Both the position numbers and the translations under genes were made by a program. From Flavobacteriales bacterium (lineage in GTDB: Bacteria; Bacteroidota; Bacteroidia; Flavobacteriales_F; PHOS-HE28): DNA of 64,000 bases. The notes below the pieces were generated by a model, which saw nothing but the letters and a program-made list of their open reading frames with translations, had not been told where the DNA came from and did not search any database. Shown one piece after another: positions 8,708 to 16,857 of this stretch (position 1 is the stretch's first letter; each line of letters starts with the position of its first letter). The stretch is from NCBI GenBank assembly GCA_016705545.1, contig JADIYA010000001.1:186001-250000 (forward strand), in the 5' to 3' direction.

Positions 8708-9697
8708 TTATTCCTTGTCCAGCTTGTATTTGCCCAGGTTCATCCCGAAGCTCAGGCCTTTGTTCTCCACCAGGTCCTCCAGCTCGGTGAGGCTCTTCTT
8801 GCCGAAGTTGCGGAACTTCAAGAGGTCGTTCTTGTTGTAGCTCACCAGGTCACCGAGGGTCTCGATGTCGGCTGCCTTCAAGCAGTTGAGGGCGCGCACG
8901 CTGAGGTCCATATCGACAAGCTTGGTCTTGAGCAGCTGGCGCATGTGCAGGCTGTCCTCATCGAAGTTCTCCTCCTGCACGCGCTCTTCCATGTCGAGGC
9001 TGATGCGCTCGTCGCTGAAGAGCATGAAGTGGTGGATGAGGATCTTGGCGGCCTCCTGCAAGGCGTTCTTCGGGCTGATGCTGCCGTCGGTGACCACCTC
9101 GATGGTGAGCTTCTCGTAGTCGGTCTTCTCCTCCACGCGGGTGTTCTCCACGGTGTACTTCACGTTCTTGATGGGCGTGAAGATGGAGTCGATGAAGATG
9201 GTGCCGATGGGGGCGTTCACCTTGTTCTCGTCGGCGGGCACGTAGCCGCGGCCTTTGCCCACCACGAGGTCGATATGCAGCTTCACGCTAGGCTCCATGT
9301 GGCAGATCACCAGGTCGGGGTTGAGCACCTGGAAACCGGTGGTGCTGCGGCCGATGTCGCCTGCGGTGAAGCTGTCCTTGCCGCTGATGGTGATGCTCAC
9401 GCGCTCGCTGCTGCTGTCCTCGAGCTGACGGCGGAAGCGCACCTGCTTGAGGTTGAGCACGATCTCGGTCATGTCCTCGATCACGCCCTTGATGGTGCTG
9501 AACTCATGGTCAACGCCCTCGACGCGCACGCTGGTGATGGCGTAGCCTTCGAGGCTGGAGAGCAGGATGCGGCGCAGCGAGTTGCCGATGGTAATGCCGT
9601 ATCCGGGCTCGAGGGGGCGGAACTCGAAGATGCCGCGCTTCTCGTCGGATTCGATCATGGTGACCTTGTCGGGGCGCTGGAATTCGAGGATGGGCAT
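8708..9697 (-). CDS. rpoA: DNA-directed RNA polymerase subunit alpha
   Basis: This encodes 329 residues, the usual length. The N-terminal dimerisation domain includes the typical GYGITIGNSLRRILLSSL segment. The C-terminal domain, which contacts upstream DNA and activators, contains VRALNCLKAADIETLGDLV and the FGKKSLTELED helix. It follows rpsD after a 97-base spacer made of GTTGTT-like simple sequence and a short CTGCC/GGCAG hairpin. No promoter box is seen there, so transcription probably continues from upstream. Confidence 0.97.
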   Translation of the reverse strand: MPILEFQRPDKVTMIESDEKRGIFEFRPLEPGYGITIGNSLRRILLSSLEGYAITSVRVEGVDHEFSTIKGVIEDMTEIVLNLKQVRFRRQLEDSSSERVSITISGKDSFTAGDIGRSTTGFQVLNPDLVICHMEPSVKLHIDLVVGKGRGYVPADENKVNAPIGTIFIDSIFTPIKNVKYTVENTRVEEKTDYEKLTIEVVTDGSISPKNALQEAAKILIHHFMLFSDERISLDMEERVQEENFDEDSLHMRQLLKTKLVDMDLSVRALNCLKAADIETLGDLVSYNKNDLLKFRNFGKKSLTELEDLVENKGLSFGMNLGKYKLDKE

Positions 9698-9794
9698 GTG
9701 GGTTTGCTGTTGTTGGTTGTTCGTTGTCCGTTGTCAGTCCTTGTCCATTCAAATCACCGACTGCCTGACAACTGGCAGCCGGAACGTGTCACGC

Positions 9795-10400
9795 TTACTT
9801 CGAGTACAATTCCACGATGAGCTGCTCACGGATGTTCTCCGGGATCTGCGCGCGCTCAGGCATGGTGATCATCTTGCCGCTGAGGCTGTTGGGGTTCCAT
9901 TCGAGCCAATCGAAGCGGCGGCTGTTCACCGAGACGCTATTGGTGATGGCCTCCAGGGCGCGGCTCTTCTCGCGCACGGCCACGCTCTGGCCGGGGCGCA
10001 GCGTGTAGCTGGGAATCGTGACCACGCCACCATCAACAGTGATGTGGCCGTGGCTCACCAGTTGGCGTGCGGCGCGACGCGTGGGCGCAACGCCGAGGCG
10101 GAACACCGTGTTATCCAAGCGCGCCTCGCAGAGCTGCAGCAGCACCTCGCCGGTAATGCCCTTCTTGCTGGCCGCGGCATGGAACATCTTCTCGAACTGG
10201 CGCTCGAGGATGCCGTAGGTGTACTTGGCCTTCTGCTTCTCCTTCAGCTGCGTGGAGTATTCACTCTGCTTGCCGCGGCGCTTGGTGAGGCCGTGCTGGC
10301 CGGGTGCATGGGGCTTGCGCTCCATCCATTTCGTGGGTCCGAGTATCGCTTCGCCGAATTTGCGGGCGATCCGGGTCTTGGGTCCTGTGTATCGTGCCAT
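9795..10400 (-). CDS. rpsD: 30S ribosomal protein S4
   Basis: This encodes 201 residues and starts MARYTGPKTRIARKFGE. S4 nucleates assembly of the 16S rRNA 5' domain. The S4 RNA-binding motif is visible in RLDNTVFRLG and ARQLVSHGHITVDG. The segment KRRGKQSEYSTQLKEKQK has no zinc-binding cysteines. In enteric bacteria S4 represses its own operon; two stem-loops in the 84-base spacer before this gene could serve such a role here, but that is inference. Confidence 0.97.
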   Translation of the reverse strand: MARYTGPKTRIARKFGEAILGPTKWMERKPHAPGQHGLTKRRGKQSEYSTQLKEKQKAKYTYGILERQFEKMFHAAASKKGITGEVLLQLCEARLDNTVFRLGVAPTRRAARQLVSHGHITVDGGVVTIPSYTLRPGQSVAVREKSRALEAITNSVSVNSRRFDWLEWNPNSLSGKMITMPERAQIPENIREQLIVELYSK

Positions 10401-10414
10401 GTTCTTTCGTTTTG

Positions 10415-10467
10415 GGTGCGGCCTTGTGTTCCCGCACCAACAACGGGGTCCGCCGTCCGGTGGCCCC
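10415..10467 (-). promoter_or_regulatory. Two stem-loops in the rpsK-rpsD spacer
   Basis: Read in the direction of transcription, the first hairpin pairs GGCCCC with GGGGTC (10445-10467 region). The second pairs GGTGCGG with CCGCACC (10415-10421 with 10432-10438) and ends 14 bases before the rpsD ATG. Most other spacers in this operon are only 3 to 45 bases, so this 86-base gap stands out. A translational operator for S4 or an RNA processing site is possible. Confidence 0.4.
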
Positions 10468-10484
10468 CTACAGGTTGATTGGGT

Positions 10485-10898
10485 TTATACGCGGCGCTTC
10501 TTAGGTGGACGGCAGCCGTTATGGGGCATGGGGGTGATATCGACGATTTCGGTGACCTCCACACCATTGTTGTGCAGCGCGCGGATGGCGCTCTCGCGTC
10601 CACCGCCAGGTCCCTTCACGAACACCTTCACCTTGCGCAGGCCCAATTCGAAGGCTTCGCGTGCGGCCTCTTCGGCGCTCACTTGGCCCGCATAGGGGGT
10701 GTTCTTCTTGCTTCCGCGGAAGCCCTGCTTGCCTGAAGAGGACCAGCTGATCACCTCGCCCTTGTTGTTGGTGAGGCTGATGATCAGGTTGTTGAAGGTG
10801 GCTTGGATGTGGGCTTGCCCAAAGGCCTCCACGACCACCTTCTTCTTCTTCTTCTTGCCAGCGGCGGCGCCGCCTTTGCCTTCTTGCTGCTTTGCCAT
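10485..10898 (-). CDS. rpsK: 30S ribosomal protein S11
   Basis: This encodes 137 residues from the ATG at 10898. An upstream in-frame GTG at 10928 would add ten residues (MNQPRPIETT) not typical of S11, so the ATG is preferred. A Lys-rich N-terminus is followed by the conserved IQATFNNLIISLTNNKGEVI and the platform-binding KVFVKGPGGGRESAIRAL. The C-terminus PHNGCRPPKKRRV is the canonical S11 ending. S11 forms the platform of the small subunit. Confidence 0.96.
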   Translation of the reverse strand: MAKQQEGKGGAAAGKKKKKKVVVEAFGQAHIQATFNNLIISLTNNKGEVISWSSSGKQGFRGSKKNTPYAGQVSAEEAAREAFELGLRKVKVFVKGPGGGRESAIRALHNNGVEVTEIVDITPMPHNGCRPPKKRRV

Positions 10899-10962
10899 TG
10901 TCGTTTCGATTGGTCGGGGTTGGTTCACGCGCGCCCAAGAGAGGGCGCATCATGATGCGCCC

Positions 10963-11340
10963 CTACTTGGTCGCTTTCTTCTTATTGGCCACGGTCTTGC
11001 GCTTGCCCTTGCGGGTGCGGCTGTTGGTGCGGGTGCGCTGGCCGCGAACGGGCAGGCCGCTCCGGTGGCGCTGGCCCCGCCATGCGCCGATATCGACCAG
11101 GCGCTTGATGCTGAGCTGCACCTCGCTGCGGAGGGCGCCCTCCACCTTCACCTGTTCGTTGATGTGCTGGCGGATGCGCGCTTGCTCATCATCGGTCCAG
11201 TCGTCCACCTTGGTGTCGGGATCCACACCGGCTGCCTGGAGGATATCCAGCGCCTTGCTGCGGCCGATGCCGTAGATGTAGGTGAGGCCGATGGCCCCGC
11301 GCTTGGTCTTGGGTAGGTCGATGCCTGCGATACGTGCCAT
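10963..11340 (-). CDS. rpsM: 30S ribosomal protein S13
   Basis: This encodes 125 residues starting MARIAGIDLPKTKRG. The helix-two-turn-helix core contains YIYGIGRSKALDIL, and the C-terminal extension has the conserved RGQRTRTNSRTRKG that contacts tRNA in the P site. It sits between rpmJ and rpsK as usual. Confidence 0.97.
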   Translation of the reverse strand: MARIAGIDLPKTKRGAIGLTYIYGIGRSKALDILQAAGVDPDTKVDDWTDDEQARIRQHINEQVKVEGALRSEVQLSIKRLVDIGAWRGQRHRSGLPVRGQRTRTNSRTRKGKRKTVANKKKATK

Positions 11341-11358
11341 GCTCGTTCGGTTGTGTTC

Positions 11359-11475
11359 TCAGCCTTGACGCTGCTTGAACTTGGGGTTCTTCTTGTTGAT
11401 GATGTAGAGGCGCCCTTTCCGGCGGACGATTTTGCAGTCCGCGGAGCGTTTCTTGAGTGAGGCCCTGACCTTCAT
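11359..11475 (-). CDS. rpmJ: 50S ribosomal protein L36 (zinc-free form)
   Basis: This small gene lies between infA and rpsM and encodes 38 residues: start MKVRASLKKRSADCKIV, end NPKFKQRQG. The zinc-binding set of classical L36 (C-x2-C-x12-C-x4-H) is not present. Only one cysteine (residue 14) remains; the partner cysteines and the histidine are replaced by Ser, Asn or Lys, and Phe. It is therefore a C-minus paralogue type that should not bind zinc. The length and the RRKGR and KQRQG motifs make the identity clear. Confidence 0.95.
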   Translation of the reverse strand: MKVRASLKKRSADCKIVRRKGRLYIINKKNPKFKQRQG

Positions 11476-11489
11476 GGTGCTCTGGTTCT

Positions 11490-11711
11490 TTAGCTCTTGT
11501 ATCGGAAGGTGATGCGGCCCTTGCTCAGGTCGTACGGGCTCATCTCCACCTTCACCTTGTCGCCGGGCAGGATCCGGATGTAGTGCATCCGCATCTTGCC
11601 CGATATGTGGGCGATGATCACGTGACCGTTCTCGAGCTCCACGCGGAACATGGCATTGCTCAGCGCCTCTTTGATGACGCCGTCCTGCTCAATGGTCCCC
11701 GTCTTGCTCAT
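11490..11711 (-). CDS. infA: Translation initiation factor IF-1
   Basis: This encodes 73 residues, a single OB-fold (S1-like) protein that occupies the ribosomal A site during initiation. Conserved features are EALSNAMFRVELENGH, ISGKMRMHYIRILPGDKV and the C-terminal SPYDLSKGRITFRYK. An AAGGAG sequence lies immediately upstream of the ATG, one of the few Shine-Dalgarno-like sequences seen in the window. It follows map after about 76 bases. Confidence 0.97.
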   Translation of the reverse strand: MSKTGTIEQDGVIKEALSNAMFRVELENGHVIIAHISGKMRMHYIRILPGDKVKVEMSPYDLSKGRITFRYKS

Positions 11712-11787
11712 CTCCTTCCGTTCGTTCCTTTTCTCGTTCGTTCCCTATCCTTCCTGTTCACCGCGCTGGGCCAGCCGTGGCTCGCCC

Positions 11788-12594
11788 CTATACGGTGATT
11801 GATTCACCTTTCTTCTTCAGCACATCCTCGATGTAACTGAAGGTTGACAAGACCTCTGCCTTCCCGGCCCGCACGGCCACGTTGTGCTCATAATGCGCGC
11901 TGGGCTTCCCATCGCGCGACACCACGGTCCATCCGTCGGTGAGCTGGCGCACTTCCTTCACGCCCATGTTGATCATGGGCTCGATCGCCAGCACCATCCC
12001 GCGCGTGAGCTTCACGCCGTGCCCGCGCCGTCCGTAGTTGGGCACTTCGGGGGCCTCGTGCAGCTTGCGCCCAACGCCGTGACCGACCAGCTCCCGCACC
12101 ACGCCGTAGCCATTGCTCTCCGCATGGTGCTGTATCGCGAAGCCGATGTCGCCGGTGCGATTGCCCTCGACCGCCGCTGCGATGCCGTGATCCAAGCACT
12201 CGCGCGTAACGCGCAACAGGCGCTTCACGGGCTCGGCCACTTCGCCCACCATGAAGGTGTATGCGCTGTCGCCGTAGAACCCGTTCATCAGCACCCCGCA
12301 GTCCACGCTGGCCACATCGCCCTCCTTCAGCGCACGATCACCGGGCAGCCCGTGAACGACTTGCTCGTTCACGCTGATCAGCAAGGTGCTGGGGCAATCG
12401 TAAAGCCCTTTGAATCCGGGCACTGCGCCGTTGTCACGGATGAACTCCTCGGCCATGCGATCGAGTTCGCCGGTGGTGACACCGGGGCCGATGCGCCTGG
12501 CCACTTCCGCCAAGGTCTTGCCAACAAGCAAAGAACTCTCCTTCAACACCGCGATCTCCGCATCGCTCAGGTTCACCAGGGGTTTGCTCCCCAT
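11788..12594 (-). CDS. map: Methionine aminopeptidase, type I
   Basis: This encodes 268 residues. The enzyme removes the initiator methionine from nascent proteins. The pita-bread fold is recognised from NEQVVHGLPGDRALKEGD, the metal ligands in VDCGVLMNGFYGDSAYTF, GHGVGRKLHEAPEVPNYG, and the glutamates in MVLAIEPM and YEHNVAV. Its ATG lies only 3 bases after the secY stop, so the two are translationally linked. The secY-map-infA order matches other bacteria. Confidence 0.96.
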   Translation of the reverse strand: MGSKPLVNLSDAEIAVLKESSLLVGKTLAEVARRIGPGVTTGELDRMAEEFIRDNGAVPGFKGLYDCPSTLLISVNEQVVHGLPGDRALKEGDVASVDCGVLMNGFYGDSAYTFMVGEVAEPVKRLLRVTRECLDHGIAAAVEGNRTGDIGFAIQHHAESNGYGVVRELVGHGVGRKLHEAPEVPNYGRRGHGVKLTRGMVLAIEPMINMGVKEVRQLTDGWTVVSRDGKPSAHYEHNVAVRAGKAEVLSTFSYIEDVLKKKGESITV

Positions 12595-12597
12595 GGT

Positions 12598-13936
12598 TCA
12601 CCCAGCCATGCCGTAGGCCGCTCCCTGATTCCTGCCCTTGATCCGCCCGCTCTTCATCAATCCGTCGTAATGGCGCATCAAGAGATGACTTTCAATCTGC
12701 TGCAGCGTGTCCAAGAGCACGCCCACCATGATCAGCAATGAGGTTCCGCCGAAGAACTGCGCGAAGCCCTGCTTGATGCCCATCATGCCCGCGAAAGCAG
12801 GGAGGATGGCCACCATGCCCGAGGAAGATGGCGCCGGGCAGGGTGATGCGCGATAGCAATTCATCGATGTGCGAGGCCGTGGCCTTGCCGGGCTTCACAC
12901 CCGGGATGAAGCCGCCGTTGCGCTTCATGTCGTCGGCCATCTGGTTAGGATTCACCGTGATGGCGGTGTAGAAGTAGGTGAAGGCCACCACCATTAGGAA
13001 GAGGGCGATGTTGTACCCCCAGCTCTGGCTGTTGGTAGCGGTCTGCATCCAGTTGCGCACGCTCTCGCTCAGGAACGGCGCCTGGGCGATGTACATGGGA
13101 ATGAGCACGATGGCCTGAGCGAAGATGATGGGCATCACGCCGGCCGCATTCACCTTCAAGGGGATGTAGTTGCGCACGCCGCCGTACTGCTTGTTGCCCA
13201 CAACGCGCTTGGCGAATTGAACCGGTATGCGGCGTGTGCCCTGCACCAGGAGGATGCAGCCTGCGATAATGAGCACCCAGAGCACCACTTCAACGAGCAG
13301 CAGCACCAGGCCACCGCCGCCAGGGCCCATGCGACCCACCACTTCCTGTGCGAAGCTCTGCGGCAATTGCGCGAGGATGCCGATCATGATGATCAACGAG
13401 ATGCCGTTGCCCAAGCCGCGCTCGGTGATCCGCTCGCCGAGCCACATCACGAAGAGCGTGCTGGCCGTAAGGATGAAGACGCTTCCCCAGACCCAGCCCA
13501 GGTTATCGAGCGGAGCGGCTCCTTGCTCGATGCTCGTGTACAGGTAGCCGGGGGCCTGCGCCATGCAGATGGCGATAGTGAGGTAGCGCGTCCACTGGTT
13601 CAGCTGGCGGCGGCCGCTCTCCTCCTTCTGCTTCTTCTGCACCGCCGGGATGGCGATGCCAGCGAGCTGCATGATGATCGATGCGCTGATGTAGGGCATG
13701 ATGCCCAACGCGAAGATGCTCGCGCGTGTGAAGGCGCCTCCTGTGAAGATGGCAAGGATCTCGGCGATGCCGCCGCCGCCTGCGCTGTTGCGGGCCATGG
13801 CCACGCTGTCCACGCCGGGCAGGATGATGAAGCTGCCGATGCGATAGACCAGCAGCAGGCCCAGCGTGATGAGGATGCGCGTGCGCAGCTCCTCGATGCG
13901 CCAGATGTTCTTGATCGTGTCGATCAGGTTCTTCAT
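12598..13936 (-). CDS. secY: Preprotein translocase subunit SecY, interrupted by a one-base frameshift
   Basis: This is the channel subunit of the SecYEG translocon, with ten expected membrane helices. The frame from the ATG at 13936 reads as SecY for 372 residues (GVMPIIFAQ and FIPGVKPGKATASHIDEL are typical). It then shifts at the CCC run at 12818-12820 (GGG on the coding strand). Removing one base restores GGC ATG GTG and continues the other frame to a stop at 12598, through LPAFAGMMGIKQGFAQFFGG and GTSLLIMVGVLLDTLQQIE. The joined product is 445 residues, the normal SecY size. Left unrepaired, the first frame runs on to 12692 as nonsense. SecY is essential, so a base-calling error is the likeliest cause. 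The start overlaps the rplO stop as ATGA. Confidence 0.93.
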
Positions 13937-14406
13937 GCCTCAGTCTTGGGGGCGATGGTGGCGATCACTTCGGCTTTTCCGCCCTTGGCCTCGATGGCCG
14001 CCTTCGCGGTAGCGCTGAAAGCATGGGCAGTGATGCTGAGGGCGCTGGTGACCTCACCGCGGCCCAGCACTTTCAGCAGGTCGTTCCGGGCGATGAGGCC
14101 ATTGGCGCGCAGCACGGCTGGATCGATCACTGTGAGGTTCTTCTCAGTGGCCAGCGTCTGCAAGGCATCAAGGTTGATGCCCTTGTACTCCACGCGGGTG
14201 GGGTTGGTGAAACCGAACTTGGGTAGGCGGCGCGCCAAGGGCATTTGTCCGCCTTCGAATCCGCGCTTGCGGTTGTAGCCCGTGCCGGCCTTCTGGCCCT
14301 TATGGCCTTTGCCGGACGTGCCGCCACGGCCGCTGCCTTGGCCGCGACCCATGCGCTTGTTCTTCTTCGTGGCCCCTTCGGCGGGCTGGAGGTTGCTCAG
14401 GTCCAT
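13933..14406 (-). CDS. rplO: 50S ribosomal protein L15
   Basis: This encodes 157 residues starting MDLSNLQPAEGATKKNKRMG. The glycine/arginine-rich extension GRGQGSGRGGTSGKGHKGQK that threads into 23S rRNA is present, followed by the globular domain. The stop overlaps the secY start by the ATGA arrangement, which implies translational coupling. Confidence 0.96.
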   Translation of the reverse strand: MDLSNLQPAEGATKKNKRMGRGQGSGRGGTSGKGHKGQKAGTGYNRKRGFEGGQMPLARRLPKFGFTNPTRVEYKGINLDALQTLATEKNLTVIDPAVLRANGLIARNDLLKVLGRGEVTSALSITAHAFSATAKAAIEAKGGKAEVIATIAPKTEA

Positions 14407-14426
14407 GATCGTTCGCTCTATAGGGT

Positions 14427-14606
14427 TCAGGCCGCTTTCACGCTCACCAGATGCTGCACCTTGTTCACCATGCCGAGCACCTGCGAGGTGCCTTCATGCG
14501 TGATGGTCTTGCCGATGCGTCCAAGTCCGAGAGCCTTCAGGGTGGCCTTCTGCCGCTGGGGGCATTTGATCTGGCTGCGGGTCTGTGTGATGGTGATCTT
14601 GCTCAT
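14427..14606 (-). CDS. rpmD: 50S ribosomal protein L30
   Basis: This short gene between rpsE and rplO encodes 59 residues, starting MSKITITQTRSQIKCPQRQK and ending KVQHLVSVKAA. The conserved core TLKALGLGRIGKTITH is recognisable, and 59 residues is the normal bacterial L30 length. Confidence 0.95.
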   Translation of the reverse strand: MSKITITQTRSQIKCPQRQKATLKALGLGRIGKTITHEGTSQVLGMVNKVQHLVSVKAA

Positions 14607-14637
14607 GGCCGTATGCCGTTGGTTCGGCTAGGTGTCG

Positions 14638-15156
14638 TTATCCGTTGAATACGCGTTCCAATTTCACTCCGCGCTGGCGCGATACCTGGATTGCATCGCG
14701 CATGTTCGTGAGCGCCTCAATGGTGGCCTTCACCACATTGTGCGGATTGCTGCTGCCCTTGCTCTTGGCAAGGACATCGGTGATGCCTACGCTCTCGAGC
14801 ACAGCGCGCATGGCACCGCCGGCGATCACGCCTGTACCGTGCGCAGCGGGCTTCAGGAATACCTGCGCGCCGGCGAACTTGCCTTCTTGTGAATGCGGGA
14901 TGGTGCCTTTCATCACAGGCACCTTCACCAGGTTCTTTTTGGCGTCGTCGATGCCCTTGGCAATGGCCTCCTGCACTTCCTTGGCCTTGCCCAGGCCGTG
15001 GCCCACCACGCCATTCTCGTTCCCCACCACCACGATGGCGGCGAAGGTGAAGGTGCGGCCGCCCTTGGTCACCTTGGTGACCCGGTTCAGTGCCACTAGC
15101 TTATCCTTCAGCTCGAGGTCGCTGCTCTTGACTTTCTTGATGTTCGGTTCGGACAT
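14638..15156 (-). CDS. rpsE: 30S ribosomal protein S5
   Basis: This encodes 172 residues. The RNA-binding N-terminal domain has LNRVTKVTKGGRTFTFAAIV and the GHGLGKAKEVQEAI segment. The C-terminal domain has AGGAMRAVLESVGITDVLAK. S5 contributes to decoding accuracy and mRNA entry. Confidence 0.97.
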   Translation of the reverse strand: MSEPNIKKVKSSDLELKDKLVALNRVTKVTKGGRTFTFAAIVVVGNENGVVGHGLGKAKEVQEAIAKGIDDAKKNLVKVPVMKGTIPHSQEGKFAGAQVFLKPAAHGTGVIAGGAMRAVLESVGITDVLAKSKGSSNPHNVVKATIEALTNMRDAIQVSRQRGVKLERVFNG

Positions 15157-15168
15157 GTGCTGATGTGA

Positions 15169-15522
15169 TCAGAAGTTGAGGCCTGCTTCGCGGGCGGCTT
15201 CGGCCAGCGCCTTCACGCGGCCATGGTACAAGTAGCCATTGCGGTCGAACACCACTTTCTCGATGCCGGCGGCCTTGGCCTTCTCGGCGATGGCCTGGCC
15301 CACGACCTTGGCCTGCTCGATCTTCGCGATACCGTTGGCCTTCTTGTCCTTCAATGAAGAGGCGCTCACCAAGGTGCGGCCGGCCACGTCGTCGATGATC
15401 TGGGCGTACATGCCCGTGTTGCTGCGATAGACCGACAGGCGCGGGCGCTCGGTGGTGCCTTGCACCGTCTTGCGCACCCGTTGCTGGATCTTCTGTCTGC
15501 GTGCTTCCCTGCTGAATGCCAT
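15169..15522 (-). CDS. rplR: 50S ribosomal protein L18
   Basis: This encodes 117 residues. The basic N-terminus (RRQKIQQRVRKTVQGT) is followed by RPRLSVYRSNTGMYAQIIDD and the C-terminal FDRNGYLYHGRVKALAEAAREAGL, all standard for L18, the central 5S rRNA-binding protein. Confidence 0.97.
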   Translation of the reverse strand: MAFSREARRQKIQQRVRKTVQGTTERPRLSVYRSNTGMYAQIIDDVAGRTLVSASSLKDKKANGIAKIEQAKVVGQAIAEKAKAAGIEKVVFDRNGYLYHGRVKALAEAAREAGLNF

Positions 15523-15532
15523 GGCTCAATGA

Positions 15533-16087
15533 TTATTTGCCTGCCGCTTTACCTGCCTTGCGACGCACCACTTCACCCACGAAGCGTACACCCTTGCCCT
15601 TGTAAGGCTCAGGCTTGCGCAGTGAGCGGAGCTTGGCGGCCACCTGGCCGATGAGTTGCTTATCCGGGCTCTCAAGGCGGATGATGGGGTTCTTCCCTTT
15701 CTCCTGCGCAGCCGCCACCTTGATCTGCGGAGGCAGCACAAGGGTGATGCCGTGCGAATAGCCCAACGCCAACTGCAATTGCTGGCCCTTGGCGGTGGCG
15801 CGGTAACCCACGCCCACCAGTTCCTGCTCGATCACATAGCCCTCGCTCACGCCCTTCACCATGCTGGCGATAAGCGCGCGGTACAGGCCGTGCTTGGCGC
15901 GGTGCGGCTTGGCGTCCGTTGGGCGCTCCAGGGTCACGACCGAACCCTCTTTCTTCATGCTGATCACGGGGTCGACGGCCTGTTCCAAGGTTCCCTTGGG
16001 GCCTTTCACGGTGATCAGGTTCTTATCGCTGATGCTGACCTCCACCCCTTTGGGCAGATCGATCGGCGCTTTTCCAATTCGGCTCAT
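15533..16087 (-). CDS. rplF: 50S ribosomal protein L6
   Basis: This encodes 184 residues with two homologous domains. The N-terminal MSRIGKAPIDLPKGVEV and the C-terminal signature PEPYKGKGVRFVGEVVRRKA identify it. L6 supports the sarcin-ricin loop region where translational GTPases bind. Confidence 0.97.
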   Translation of the reverse strand: MSRIGKAPIDLPKGVEVSISDKNLITVKGPKGTLEQAVDPVISMKKEGSVVTLERPTDAKPHRAKHGLYRALIASMVKGVSEGYVIEQELVGVGYRATAKGQQLQLALGYSHGITLVLPPQIKVAAAQEKGKNPIIRLESPDKQLIGQVAAKLRSLRKPEPYKGKGVRFVGEVVRRKAGKAAGK

Positions 16088-16099
16088 GGCAATGTGTTC

Positions 16100-16498
16100 T
16101 TAGCTCACGTAACAGAGCACTTCGCCACCCACGTTCAGCGCGCGCGCCTCTTTGTCGGTGACCACTCCTTTGCTGGTGGAGATGATGGCCACGCCGAGGC
16201 CGTTGAGCACGCGGGGCAGTTGCTCCACATGGGCGTACTTGCGCAGGCCGGGCGTGCTCACGCGGCTCAGTTCGCGGATGGCGCTCTGGCGGGTCTGCTG
16301 ATCGTACTTCAGCGCGATCTTGATGAGGCCTTGCTTACCGTCATCCTCGGCCTTCCAGGAAAGGATGTAGCCCTTGTCGTAAAGGATGCGCGTGATATCC
16401 TTCTTCAGGTTGCTCGCGGGCACCACCACGACCTTCTTGCGCGCCATGATGGCGTTGCGCAGGCGGGTGAGGTAATCGGCGATAGGATCGGTGGTCAT
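16100..16498 (-). CDS. rpsH: 30S ribosomal protein S8
   Basis: This encodes 132 residues starting MTTDPIADYLTRLRNAIMAR. The C-terminal STSKGVVTDKEARALNVGGE is the S8 signature that binds helix 21 of 16S rRNA. In enteric bacteria S8 represses the spc operon; no equivalent mRNA site was identified here. Confidence 0.97.
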   Translation of the reverse strand: MTTDPIADYLTRLRNAIMARKKVVVVPASNLKKDITRILYDKGYILSWKAEDDGKQGLIKIALKYDQQTRQSAIRELSRVSTPGLRKYAHVEQLPRVLNGLGVAIISTSKGVVTDKEARALNVGGEVLCYVS

Positions 16499-16544
16499 GG
16501 TCGTTTCGTTTGCGGTCTATCTACTGGGTGAGGCAGGCCTCTCC

Positions 16545-16814
16545 CTACCAGCTCGTCTTGGTTACTCCGGGAATCTTGCCTTCGAGGGCCATGTTCCGGA
16601 ACATGTTCCGCGAGATGCCGAACAAGCGGATGTAACCGCGAGGGCGTCCGGTGATCTGACAACGGTTGTGCATGCGGACCTTGCTGCCATTCGCGGGGAG
16701 CTGCTGGAGCTTCTCCCACTCACCGGCCTTCTTCAGCGCAGCGCGCTTGGCGGCGTACTTCTCCACCATGCGTGCGCGCTTGCGCTCGCGGGCTTTCATG
16801 CTTTCCTTGGCCAT
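16545..16814 (-). CDS. rpsN: 30S ribosomal protein S14 (zinc-independent long form)
   Basis: This encodes 89 residues from the ATG at 16814 (MAKESMKARERKRARMVEKY), the usual length of the C-minus S14 type. A longer in-frame extension upstream has no S14 similarity and is rejected. The C-terminus contains NRCQITGRPRGYIRLFGISR and ends in GVTKTSW. The zinc-binding CxxC pairs of short S14 are absent. Confidence 0.96.
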   Translation of the reverse strand: MAKESMKARERKRARMVEKYAAKRAALKKAGEWEKLQQLPANGSKVRMHNRCQITGRPRGYIRLFGISRNMFRNMALEGKIPGVTKTSW

Positions 16815-16857
16815 GGTCTCTGTTGTTGGGGCCTCGGATTCGCGGCCCGTACGGTTT

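Noticed and set aside
12598..13936. Calling secY a pseudogene or a programmed-frameshift gene
   Set aside because: The gene is essential, both halves are conserved, and the break is at a short homopolymer; an error is more likely than decay. No slippery heptamer or downstream pseudoknot was recognised.
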